The position numbers and the translations under genes were made by a program. This document shows positions 53,623-62,338 of a DNA stretch of 64,000 bases, in pieces. The first letter of the stretch is position 1, and the number at the start of each line of letters is the position of its first letter. A model generated the notes under the pieces. That model was not told the DNA's origin. It searched no databases and was given only the letters and a program-made list of their open reading frames with translations. Location: NCBI RefSeq assembly GCF_030687145.1, contig NZ_CP117460.1, positions 3,720,001 to 3,784,000 on the forward strand, written 5' to 3'. Source of the stretch: Pseudomonas sp. FP1742 (GTDB lineage Bacteria; Pseudomonadota; Gammaproteobacteria; Pseudomonadales; Pseudomonadaceae).

Positions 53623-54429
53623 TAAAACATTTTTACAGATTAAATTTTTTACCCCTGTGCGGCGATGGTGGAGCGAGTCCGACAGTCAGGTCGATTTACT
53701 CGTCGAGAACGAAAAAAGAGTCCGAAGTCAGGCAAAAACCTCTTTTTCAGGCTGACAATAAAAAATAATGCGCAAAAAAAAACGCCACTCAATGAGTGGG
53801 GTTTTTCTGTATTTGGAGCGGGAAACGAGACTCGCATCTAGCGTCCGACCCATTGAAATCCAAGGGGTTTCTTTTCTTGCCGAAGCAGGAAAAGACTCAA
53901 TTCAGGACTTGTTTTTGGGGAGTATCAAGAGCCAAGAATCAGTAATTCCAAGCTACGCCATTGGATTCTACCCATAGTCAATCGTACGAACGATCGTCAA
54001 GCCGGCGGTATCAATTGCGCAGGATCAACAGGAGATGAGCCGAGCCCCCACCGAAAAGACGTCCCAACCTCCCCTACCTCACCAGTCAACTCACTACCAA
54101 CGAATATCGACCACCGCTGGCAGCTCTTGTGGAAGCTAGCGGTCGAGCCGCTAGCTATTCACTCCGTAGTACCTCTCCCCCACCGAATTGACTGACGCAT
54201 CAACTCGATGTCGTGGCCCCAACAAGGCCCGAGGCATAGAGATAACCTGCATCAGTACAGCCGCTCCGATTGGCGCAGTTTCTTGAAGGCCAATACTCCG
54301 CTTGCCCCAACATGAGTTGCCTAGGTAACCGCCATGATTGGGCACCACGTTTCATAACTCTTAAGGTTTGCTTAAGGACTTTAAATGTCACCGGCGGACA
54401 AACTTTCCTCAACGATCAGGAGAGTCGCC
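53623..54429. other. Intergenic stretch of about 800 bases with a terminator-like hairpin
   Basis: No convincing gene was found. The left part is AT-rich and holds the promoter region of the NylB-like gene and a hairpin flanked by A- and T-runs at 53774-53807. The right part (53810-54420) has lower coding character, several small frames without similarity, and ends with the AGGAG of the AraC gene. It may be a rearranged or decayed segment. Confidence 0.5.
53774..53807. terminator. Bidirectional Rho-independent terminator
   Basis: CCACTC (53785-53790) and GAGTGG (53794-53799) form a stem with an AAT loop. A run of A's lies before and TTTTT after, so it can work on both strands. No gene ends close by on either side, which suggests that a neighbouring gene has been lost. 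Confidence 0.65.
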
Positions 54430-54930
54430 ATGAACCCACAATCGATGAATTCAGACATTCCAGGCGCCCTTGCAAGACCGCTGGGAGCCCTGACCGGCTG
54501 GCAGGAGCGCCGTGCCAAAGAACTGATGATACGTGACATGGGCAGTTGCGTACGCATCAGCCAAGTTGCCGAGCATTGCAACCTATCGCGCAGCCATTTT
54601 TCCCGGGCATTCAAAAAGATTACCGGCCATTCACCGCAAGACTGGTTGACGAGGATGAAAATCGAAAAAGCCAAAAGCCTGCTGATCACTGCGATGGCGA
54701 TCACCGAAGTCGCCCATGAATGCGGTTTCAGCGACCACTCGCATTTCACCCGCACCTTCAACCGCCTGGAAGGTGTAACACCCAAGGCCTGGCGCTGCGC
54801 CTTTCATCATGCCATCACGAGCAACGGTTCCCTGATGCCTGAGATTGATCAGGACATATCCAACAGGATAATCCTCAACCACGCGCCCCATAGCCTGCGA
54901 AAGGCCCAGGCACAGGAACTTCACCCATGA
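54430..54930 (+). CDS. Short AraC-type regulator (helix-turn-helix only)
   Basis: A 166-residue protein consisting almost entirely of the AraC double helix-turn-helix (CVRISQVAEHCNLSRSHFSRAFKKITGHSPQDWL and ITEVAHECGFSDHSHFTRTFNRLEGVTPKAWR), with short tails and no effector domain. ATG 54430 has AGGAG eight bases upstream. A strong terminator follows. Such stand-alone domains are often controlled at the level of expression. It converges with the giant sensor kinase gene and may belong to that circuit. Confidence 0.88.
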   Translation: MNPQSMNSDIPGALARPLGALTGWQERRAKELMIRDMGSCVRISQVAEHCNLSRSHFSRAFKKITGHSPQDWLTRMKIEKAKSLLITAMAITEVAHECGFSDHSHFTRTFNRLEGVTPKAWRCAFHHAITSNGSLMPEIDQDISNRIILNHAPHSLRKAQAQELHP

Positions 54931-54964
54931 ACTGATCGAAATCGACAGCCCCACTCCTCCCTTT

Positions 54965-54987
54965 GGCCGCTTACGCGGCCTTTTTTT
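54965..54987 (+). terminator. Rho-independent terminator of the short AraC gene
   Basis: GGCCGC-TTAC-GCGGCC is followed by seven T's. The T-run overlaps the TAA stop codon of the convergent kinase gene (54986-54988). Confidence 0.9.
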
Positions 54988-57900
54988 ATCCGACGCAGCC
55001 CGGCGCAAGCGGCAGACTGATACAGAATCTGGCGCCCTGTTCACTGTCCTGGAGGACTAGCGTCCCGCCGTGTGCAGCGATCACCGATCTACAGATGGCC
55101 AGCCCCATTCCCATGCCGTTGCCTTTGGTGGTGTAGAACGCATCAAAAATCCGCTCGCGCTCCTGGGAGCCGATTCCCGGGCCGTTGTCCTGCAAGCAGA
55201 GTTGAACCTGGTCGTCCTTGACGCCGGAACTGATGATGATACGCCCATCCTGCAGCCCTGCTCCGGCGATGGCCTCCAATGCATTAGTGATCAGGTTGTA
55301 CACCACCTGCTGGATCTGCACCGCATCCACCCACACTATACATTTCGTATCGAGCCGGGATTCCAGACGCACGTTGCCGCTCGCCAGGTCGGTCGCGGTC
55401 AGGCACAAGACGTCACGGATCAAGTCTTCGATCTGCACTGGCAACCGCTGCAACGGTGCCTGTTTGGCAAGAGCGCGAAGCGCCTGGACAATGTTGGCGG
55501 CACGGGTGCTGTCTGAGCGAATGTCTTCCAGCCCCTGAATCGCCTCTTCCAGATCGGGCTGATCGCGCTTAAGCCAGCGCAGGCTCGCCGAGGCATTAGA
55601 CAAGATGCCCAGCAGCGGCTGGCTGATTTCATGGGCAATCGAAGCAGACAGCTCGCCCATGACTTTAAGGTGCGAGCTACGCGCCAGTTCTGCCCGGGAA
55701 CTGCGCAAGTCCGCTTCCATTTGCGCACGCAGTCGGGTGTCTTCGACCAGCTGTGCATACAGCCTGGCGGTATGCAGTGACACGGCGGCCTGAGAGGCGA
55801 GTATTTCCAGCATGGTCAGGCGCTCGGCGCTGAACAGCTTGGGGACCAGGCTGTTTTCGAGATAGACCAGACCGATCAATGTGCCTTGTCTGAGCAACGG
55901 CAGGCACAACATGGAACGCGTCTGGCGCTGTAGGAGGTCGGCGCTGTAGGCCTCGGGACAATCTGCACGGGCATCGTCGAGCACCAGAGTGTTGCGGGTG
56001 CGCTTGCTGGCGTTGAGCACCGAGGCAGGCGCCATCTGTTCGAGCGGCTGCCCGGTGTCCAGCGCGACCCGCACGTTGCCGGCCTCGACAGAAGCGGTTG
56101 CCGCGAGTTGCAGCTCGGCGCCGCTGACAATCATCAGAACGCCATGATCGGCACCCGCCTGAATCATCAGGTGGTTCATCAGGGTTTCGACCAGTCGTTC
56201 CAGCAATACCTCTTGCGAAAGTGCGCGCGCCGCCTCGATTCCCACTTCAAGATCGAGGCGGACCTGGGTCACAGGCCGGACAGGTTCGAACGACGACTCT
56301 GCGCTCAGAAACGGGTGCAAGGCTTCCAGCTGGCGGGCCTTGCTGTTGGCCCCCCAGAGGTTGTAACAGTCGCGCGCGACGCGCAGGTGGTGATTGGCAC
56401 CCGACACCAGCCCGTTAGGTAAGCAGATATCGGCTAGCTGCTCATGGGCCAGCGCCTGCTCGTGGATGAAACCGGCCGCTGCAGCAGCGATCTGGGACTG
56501 ATCAAAACAGCGGATGGCAACCAGCTCCTGACCGCGTAAACGGGCGATGACCCCTTCGATCAGCAGCAATTTGTTGCGAAAGGTTGCCGGGTTGAGCTCG
56601 ACCCATGACAGAAACCGCAGACGTTGCCGTTCGAGTTGTTCCAGTTTTTCGGCCACCTCCCCCGGTGCCTGCGCACTGCCCAGCGCCAGGCTGTAGAAAA
56701 GGTAGTAATCGGCGAGATTGATGTGTGCCGGAATGGACCAGGTCAGCGCGGCCGCCTCTTCGAAACGCCGCAATGCGTAAGGGATATCGCCGTAGTAAAA
56801 CGCGGACATGCCTGAATACAGCCACGTCCAGAACAGAGTCGGCTGTGACACGCTGGTGCGGTCGATGGGGCCGAAACGGTCATGTTCAGTGCCGTCCAGT
56901 TCGGTCAGCGGCCGGTGCTGACGCCCATCGCGCAGATCGCTGGCGTACGCCTGTTGCGCCAGCAGGATGCGTTCGATGTCGATATAGTGAAACTGACGCA
57001 CCCAGGCCAGGCCATGCTCCAGCTCGTTCAACACTCGTTGTAAGGGTTCGCCCATGAACAACAGATCGGAGCCGATGTGGTTGCAGGCATAACAGGACAT
57101 ACCCAGATCACCGCCGGCCTGACCGCACTCGAATGCTGCGAACGCCTTCTGTCGGGCGTACGCCATCGGTCGGGTCCACGGGCTGACTTGATCAAGCGCC
57201 ACCAGCGTACCTGTGCGTCCGGCTTCGTAGCCGTGTTTGTCAGTGAGTTCAAGGGCCACTTCAGCGAAGGACTGCCCGTCCACATACTCGCCATAGCGCT
57301 CGGCAATCATCACGCCAAACCAGGCAAACCCATAACCGCTGCTCGGCGTGGTGCCATGCATCAACGTAAGTTCGACCATTTTCGCCAAATGCAGAAAACG
57401 AATGTCGTCGTTGACGAAGAACGAGGAAATCAACGTGCTGAGCAACTCCATGGCCACTTCGACAAGCGGGTCATCGGCCTTGGGCAAATGCACCAGATCG
57501 GCGATGCGGCGCGCGCCCACGAGTGCGCGTACCTGGGCAAACACGAGGCTTAGCTGATCGTGCGAGGGCTTGCGCTGCAGGGGAATATCCAGCAGGGCCA
57601 ACCCGGTCAACGCCTCGGTTATCGCCCCCTCGTAATCGGAGTGCAACGTGCGCAAGGTGGCCCGTAACCGATAGGTTTTCGCGCGGTCGAGCGCTGTGGT
57701 GGCGTGATTCAGGCAGTCGTCGAGGCGGCGTTGGGCGCTGGCCAGATCGGCCAGCAGCATGTCACATTCGGCAGCCAGCCATTGGGTGGCGAACGCCTGA
57801 GTGTAAAGGCTCGACCAACCGGTCTGCCCGAGCAGACGCTCGGCCGTGCGCAGATAGCCCACGGCCTGCTCGACAGCCGCGGTGTCCCTGGCACGTTCGG

Positions 57901-60127
57901 CAGCTTCGACCAACAGCTCGACGAACGCGGCACGGCGATGCGCCTCCAGTTTATCCACGTCAATACGCTGAACCTGGCTGGCGACTTCAAATACACGCTC
58001 ATGGATCTGCTCACCCCACTGATCAAGCATGGCGACGGCGATACGGGCATGCTCGGCGGCGCGTCCCGCTGGCGCAGCAAGCTGACAGGCTGCCTCAAGC
58101 ACACGGTCGTGGGGAAACACCAGTTGCTCGCGCTCACGCAACAGAAAACCGGCATCGACCAGACTTTGCACTTCACGGTTGATCTGTTGCTGATCACACG
58201 GTAACAACCGGTGCAGCAGCGATTCATCACAGCGCCCGCCGACATATCCGGCCGTGCGCAACACTTCGCGTTCCATCGGTGCCAGCCGTTCGAATCGCTG
58301 CACCATCAAGTCCGCGACGTTATCGGCGTAACGGTAACCATCCACCTCCTCCTGGTTCCAGACCCAGCGGTGACCGTGCACGTCGAAGCACACCAGACGT
58401 TCATCGATCAACGCGCGCAACACCTGGCTGATGAAAAGAGGGTTGCCGGCCGTCTTGTAGTGCACGACTGGTGCGAGCGACTCGATAGCCTCGAGGTCGG
58501 TGTCCAGTTCATCGGCGATCAGTTCCGCGACTGCTGGCACCGATAGTGGACCCAGCATGACGCTTGTACAGGGTAACGATTGCCCATGCTCCAACACCTG
58601 CAGCAATCCACCCTCACGCTGGAGGGACTGCGATTCGGCCTCACGGTACGCCAGAATGAGCGCCAGATGCCGGGGCGGCCGGGCGATGAAGGCTTGCAAG
58701 AACGACAGCGTCGAGTCGTCGGCCCACTGCACATCATCTACGAATAGCACCAGGGGTCGTCCCGGCTGAGCGAAGACTTCCAAAACATCGAGCAGCGTTT
58801 GATTGGCGCGATCAAGCGCATGCCGGGCCGGCATGTTCGGCAGTTCAGGCGCGACACCGATGACCAACTCGGCCTCGGGCGCCAGATCCGCCAGGAGTTT
58901 ACCCCGTCCCTTGAGGCGTTCGATCAGTTGCTCGCCCAGCGTCTCCAGTTCCAGAGCCGGCTTGCCCAGCAGTTGGGTCATCAGCGACTTGAGGATCTCT
59001 GCCAATGGCGCGTAGGGAATTTCCTGCTGCAGTAGATTGCTCTTGCCGCTGGCCCAGTAGCCGGGCGCCAGGGGCCGGACACCCTGGTGGATCAGCGTCG
59101 ACTTGCCAGCACCCGGCGCGCCACCGACCAGCAGGACCCGGGCGATGCCATCGCTGCGCACCTGACTTATCTGCTCGATCAACTGCATGCGTTCGGCCTC
59201 GCGGCCGAACAGAACATCACCGCGGGCCGCAGACGGCAACGCATCGAAGGCGCCCAGCCGAAACCCATCGATGCGCTCGTGTTCCAGCCACTGCTGTTGG
59301 CACCAGGCCAGATCCGCGGCCATCGACTCTGCGCGCTGATAGCGGGCACCCGGTTCCTTCGCCAAGCCTTTGAGCAGCACTTGGCAGATGCCTTCCGGCA
59401 GATCGGCAACATGGATTGCCGGTGATTGCGGTTGCACGGCGGCGTGCACGTGCAGCCATTGCGAGGGGTCGCGGGCGGTGAGCGGCAGTCGGCCGGTCAG
59501 CGCTTGATAGAGGATTACGGTCAGGGCGTAGATATCGCTGCGCGCGTCAAAACTGGCGGCATCGCGCCGTACCTGTTCGGGCGCCAGGTACGGCCATTGT
59601 TCCAGACCGGGCAACTCAGCGGTGGGCGCCTCTGCGGCATGACTGTGAAAACCCAGGAGTCTGACCGAATCGGTGGTTTCCACCATCAAATGGTGGGGCT
59701 GCAGGCTGGCATGGCGCACACCCGCGTTCTGCGCGCTGGCCAGCGCGTTGGCCGCCGCCACGGCGATGGCCAACAAGCGCCCCAGCGGCAGCCCGGCGTC
59801 ACCGATCAGATCCATCAGCGGCGTCCCCGATGCGGGATAGATCAACAAGGGCCCCTCGGCCGAGCGGATAAACGCGACAGGTGCAATCGCCCATGCCGGA
59901 TCCAGGCGCAGATGAAAATCGCGCTCCAGCCGCTGGCACGTGGCGGGCAGCTGAATCGGTGCCCGGGCGGCAAGCCAGTGTGTGCCCGACGGCCGGTCCT
60001 GAAGCGTGAACCAGGTCAGGTCATTTTCCCGGCGCAGCATGGAGAAGGTGCAGCGTTCCAGCCAGGCTTCATCGTGGACGACCTCAAGACTGCGGGAACC
60101 GGATGATGAGAGAGGACGGCTGGACAT
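54986..60127 (-). CDS. Giant pseudokinase/AAA-ATPase/GAF sensor histidine kinase
   Basis: A 1713-residue cytoplasmic signalling protein. Residues 1-285 follow the protein-kinase fold, but the HRDLKPxN motif reads HASLQPHH and DFG reads LGFHS, so it is a pseudokinase. An AAA_16 ATPase comes next (GAPGAGKST near 345, LFVDDVQWADDS near 465), then about 600 residues of TPR-like helices, a GAF domain (about 1270-1430), HisKA with the phospho-accepting His near 1500 (ASIAHEISQPL) and HATPase (NLITNALEAI, GNGMGMGLAI). This is the trifunctional Ser/Thr kinase-ATPase-histidine kinase family. I chose ATG 60127 over TTG 60133. Receiver-domain genes lie divergently beside it and are likely partners. Confidence 0.92.
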   Translation of the reverse strand: MSSRPLSSSGSRSLEVVHDEAWLERCTFSMLRRENDLTWFTLQDRPSGTHWLAARAPIQLPATCQRLERDFHLRLDPAWAIAPVAFIRSAEGPLLIYPASGTPLMDLIGDAGLPLGRLLAIAVAAANALASAQNAGVRHASLQPHHLMVETTDSVRLLGFHSHAAEAPTAELPGLEQWPYLAPEQVRRDAASFDARSDIYALTVILYQALTGRLPLTARDPSQWLHVHAAVQPQSPAIHVADLPEGICQVLLKGLAKEPGARYQRAESMAADLAWCQQQWLEHERIDGFRLGAFDALPSAARGDVLFGREAERMQLIEQISQVRSDGIARVLLVGGAPGAGKSTLIHQGVRPLAPGYWASGKSNLLQQEIPYAPLAEILKSLMTQLLGKPALELETLGEQLIERLKGRGKLLADLAPEAELVIGVAPELPNMPARHALDRANQTLLDVLEVFAQPGRPLVLFVDDVQWADDSTLSFLQAFIARPPRHLALILAYREAESQSLQREGGLLQVLEHGQSLPCTSVMLGPLSVPAVAELIADELDTDLEAIESLAPVVHYKTAGNPLFISQVLRALIDERLVCFDVHGHRWVWNQEEVDGYRYADNVADLMVQRFERLAPMEREVLRTAGYVGGRCDESLLHRLLPCDQQQINREVQSLVDAGFLLREREQLVFPHDRVLEAACQLAAPAGRAAEHARIAVAMLDQWGEQIHERVFEVASQVQRIDVDKLEAHRRAAFVELLVEAAERARDTAAVEQAVGYLRTAERLLGQTGWSSLYTQAFATQWLAAECDMLLADLASAQRRLDDCLNHATTALDRAKTYRLRATLRTLHSDYEGAITEALTGLALLDIPLQRKPSHDQLSLVFAQVRALVGARRIADLVHLPKADDPLVEVAMELLSTLISSFFVNDDIRFLHLAKMVELTLMHGTTPSSGYGFAWFGVMIAERYGEYVDGQSFAEVALELTDKHGYEAGRTGTLVALDQVSPWTRPMAYARQKAFAAFECGQAGGDLGMSCYACNHIGSDLLFMGEPLQRVLNELEHGLAWVRQFHYIDIERILLAQQAYASDLRDGRQHRPLTELDGTEHDRFGPIDRTSVSQPTLFWTWLYSGMSAFYYGDIPYALRRFEEAAALTWSIPAHINLADYYLFYSLALGSAQAPGEVAEKLEQLERQRLRFLSWVELNPATFRNKLLLIEGVIARLRGQELVAIRCFDQSQIAAAAAGFIHEQALAHEQLADICLPNGLVSGANHHLRVARDCYNLWGANSKARQLEALHPFLSAESSFEPVRPVTQVRLDLEVGIEAARALSQEVLLERLVETLMNHLMIQAGADHGVLMIVSGAELQLAATASVEAGNVRVALDTGQPLEQMAPASVLNASKRTRNTLVLDDARADCPEAYSADLLQRQTRSMLCLPLLRQGTLIGLVYLENSLVPKLFSAERLTMLEILASQAAVSLHTARLYAQLVEDTRLRAQMEADLRSSRAELARSSHLKVMGELSASIAHEISQPLLGILSNASASLRWLKRDQPDLEEAIQGLEDIRSDSTRAANIVQALRALAKQAPLQRLPVQIEDLIRDVLCLTATDLASGNVRLESRLDTKCIVWVDAVQIQQVVYNLITNALEAIAGAGLQDGRIIISSGVKDDQVQLCLQDNGPGIGSQERERIFDAFYTTKGNGMGMGLAICRSVIAAHGGTLVLQDSEQGARFCISLPLAPGCVG

Positions 60128-60288
60128 GAACAATCACCGCTGAAGATTCGTTTCGGGCTGAGCCCTGGAGTATACGCAAGGCTCTGGTGCGGTGAATGTG
60201 GGCCAGCCATCCTGTCCGTCCTAGGCACCATGATGGCCGTCGAGCGGCCCTATTGCCGGTGATTTTCACGCACTGAAACCACCGCGTG

Positions 60289-60304
60289 TTATCCCTCAGG
60301 ATAA
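60289..60304 (+). repeat. Inverted repeat covering the ribosome site of the response-regulator gene
   Basis: TTATCC-CTCA-GGATAA is a perfect six-base repeat ending eight bases before ATG 60312. The AGGA that could act as ribosome site lies in its right arm, so it could be an operator or a small translation-limiting hairpin. Confidence 0.45.
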
Positions 60305-60311
60305 TTGCATT

Positions 60312-61385
60312 ATGCAGGGCCGTACCCTAGCGTGTATGCCAGATGAATCGACGCTTGCGCGTCACTCTCCCTCACACAGTGCAGAGCAACGCATGATCCG
60401 ACTCGGTCAAGCCACCATTTCCCTGGAACAGCGCGAAGCCTTTCTTGATGGACGGCCACTGCGCGTTGGAGGACGGGCGTTCGAAATCCTCTCGGTGCTG
60501 ATGCAGGCCGATGGTCGTATCGTCAGTAAAGATGAATTGATCACACAGGTCTGGCCCGACACCGTCGTCGAGGAAAACAATCTGCAAGTGCAGATTTCCT
60601 CGCTGCGCAAGTTGCTCGGAGAAAAAGAACTCATCCAGACGGTCCCACGCCGAGGTTACCGATTATTGAAAGAACGTGAAGCACCCCTGCCCCCATTCCA
60701 TCCCGCTACCTCGTGGGCCCTGACGTGCGAAAAGCAGGAGGCGATCGACCCTGACACCGTGCCGGTGCTCATAGTGGACGATGAAGCTTCCGTGCGCACG
60801 GCGCTCAGCCGACTGCTGCGGGCCGAAGGCATCGTGCACCGGATATTCGGCTCGGCCGAAGAACTGCTTAATACTGACCTCGACATCGGCCCCGCTTGTC
60901 TGTTGCTAGACATCAGCCTGCCCGAGGCGACAGGGCTGGAACTGCAATCAGCGCTCGGACAACGCGGACATCCATGGCCGGTCATTTTCATGACCGGTTT
61001 CGGGACTATCCCGATGTCGGTGCAGGCCATGAAAGCAGGCGCAGTCGAATTTCTGACCAAACCCTTCAACGACAACCAGTTGCTGGACATCCTGCACACC
61101 ACTCGTCAGCGGGCAGCAAAAGCATTCGAGCAATGGCAACGCATTCAGAGCGCCCGTCAAAAAGCCGCCCTGTTGACCCCCCGTGAACGAGAAGTGCTGC
61201 CGCTGATCGTCGCCGGGCTGTCTAACAAACACATAGCCAACCGGCTGGGCACCAGCGAAGTCACTGCCAAGGTCCACCGCAAACACATCATGGAAAAGAT
61301 GCAGACGCGCTCACTGGTCAGTCTCGTCAAGCTGTATGGCCTGATTAGCTCGGACCCAGCGTTTGGCATGCAGGATTCCTCATGA
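60312..61385 (+). CDS. Response regulator with OmpR-type winged helix, receiver and LuxR-type helix-turn-helix
   Basis: A 357-residue regulator with an unusual domain order. Residues about 28-120 form an OmpR/CadC winged helix (FEILSVLMQADGRIVSKDELITQVWPDTVVEENNLQVQISSLRKLLG, TVPRRGYRLL). Residues about 150-265 form a receiver (VLIVDDEASVRTALSRLL, phospho-acceptor Asp in LLLDISLPE, FMTGFG, LTKPF). Residues about 285-345 form a LuxR/FixJ helix-turn-helix (LTPREREVLPLIVAGLSNKHIANRLGTSEVTAKVHRKHIMEKM). It is divergent from the giant histidine kinase, so phosphotransfer from that protein is probable. It overlaps the next gene by four bases. Confidence 0.92.
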   Translation: MQGRTLACMPDESTLARHSPSHSAEQRMIRLGQATISLEQREAFLDGRPLRVGGRAFEILSVLMQADGRIVSKDELITQVWPDTVVEENNLQVQISSLRKLLGEKELIQTVPRRGYRLLKEREAPLPPFHPATSWALTCEKQEAIDPDTVPVLIVDDEASVRTALSRLLRAEGIVHRIFGSAEELLNTDLDIGPACLLLDISLPEATGLELQSALGQRGHPWPVIFMTGFGTIPMSVQAMKAGAVEFLTKPFNDNQLLDILHTTRQRAAKAFEQWQRIQSARQKAALLTPREREVLPLIVAGLSNKHIANRLGTSEVTAKVHRKHIMEKMQTRSLVSLVKLYGLISSDPAFGMQDSS

Positions 61386-61795
61386 CCAAAAAAATTGGCT
61401 GCCCTCCCCCGGAGTCATCCGCCAACCCCATGACGATCGTCTGCATTGTGGACGACGATGTGTCCGTGCGAAAAAGCCTGGCCAATCTGCTCCGCTCGGC
61501 CGGATATCAATCTCGGGTATTCGTCTCGGGTGAAGAATTCCTGTCCCTCGATAGCTTCGACGACGTCGCCTGCCTGCTGTTGGATTTGAGAATGAACGGC
61601 CTGTCGGGAATCGAGGTCATGCAAGCACTTGCGCTCATGGACAGAAAATTTCCGGTAATTTGCATGTCAGCCCATTGGGATGATGCGACATTGGCCGAAT
61701 CAAGCCGCTATGACGCCACCGAGTGCCTGCGTAAACCCTTCAGCAGCGATGCGTTGTTGAGCGCTGTCGAGCTCGCGCTTCACGTTAAAGGCTAA
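61382..61795 (+). CDS. Stand-alone receiver (FixJ-type) protein
   Basis: A 137-residue single receiver domain: VCIVDDDVSVRKSLANLLRSAGY, Asp in LLLDLRMNGLSG, Ser in CMSAHWDD in place of the usual Thr, and Lys in CLRKPFSS. There is no output domain. The ATG overlaps the TGA of the preceding regulator (ATGA) and AGGA lies upstream. It may act as a phosphate sink or relay between the giant kinase and the two-DNA-domain regulator. Confidence 0.9.
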   Translation: MTKKIGCPPPESSANPMTIVCIVDDDVSVRKSLANLLRSAGYQSRVFVSGEEFLSLDSFDDVACLLLDLRMNGLSGIEVMQALALMDRKFPVICMSAHWDDATLAESSRYDATECLRKPFSSDALLSAVELALHVKG

Positions 61796-62338
61796 ACAGC
61801 GAGTGGCCAAAATTACCCGTGATACAGCGCTGATTACGAGCAAGCGCAGACATGCTGATGAGTGCGTGAGCCAGTCTAAGTGAAGGAGCGGCGAGATTAA
61901 TCGTCGATATAGACGATTTTGCAAGGCGTGTGCGTTAGCCCTCAGCACGGATCCCGTTCACAAATACGAATCGACGAGCGTGACCCCCAATGTATCGCCG
62001 GCGTCGTGACCGACGTCTGCGTGGCCGGGGTACGGTTGCGATGCACGAACTCATGGAATCAATCCGGTCCTGCGCTTCCAGGGGGATTTATCATCATGGG
62101 AGGTGCCGGCAGAGTCGAGGCGGAGCGACCTTTCAGCCCTACTCCTGACAGGCTTGCGCCGACTCTACAGCCCGGCGTAACGCCTCAAGGGAAGGCGTCG
62201 CCGGTTGCAAGGAAAACAAGGCACTGGTGTTCTAGACCTGCGCAGAGGGGGCATCCATGCCAGGCCGGACGCCCCCCCCTTTGCGCACGATCCCCGACTT
62301 ACAGCATCAGGCGAAGGCCGGTGCCAGAAGCAGTGTTG
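61796..62338. other. Intergenic stretch of about 540 bases with a small coding fragment
   Basis: No complete gene was found. At 61994-62026 the plus strand reads IAGVVTDVCVA, the catalytic-cysteine motif of isochorismatase-family hydrolases, but nothing else of that family is nearby, so this may be a scrap or chance. The rest, up to the porin stop, shows no recognisable element. Confidence 0.4.
61899..61920 (+). terminator. Weak terminator-like hairpin after the receiver genes
   Basis: AATCGTC and GACGATT form a seven-base perfect stem with a GATATA loop, followed by TT to give TTTT. It lies about 100 bases after the stop of the stand-alone receiver gene. Confidence 0.45.

Noticed and set aside
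53768..53977. 69-residue open frame on the plus strand
   Set aside because: It begins inside a terminator-like hairpin, has no ribosome site and no recognisable sequence, and lies in a low-coding stretch.
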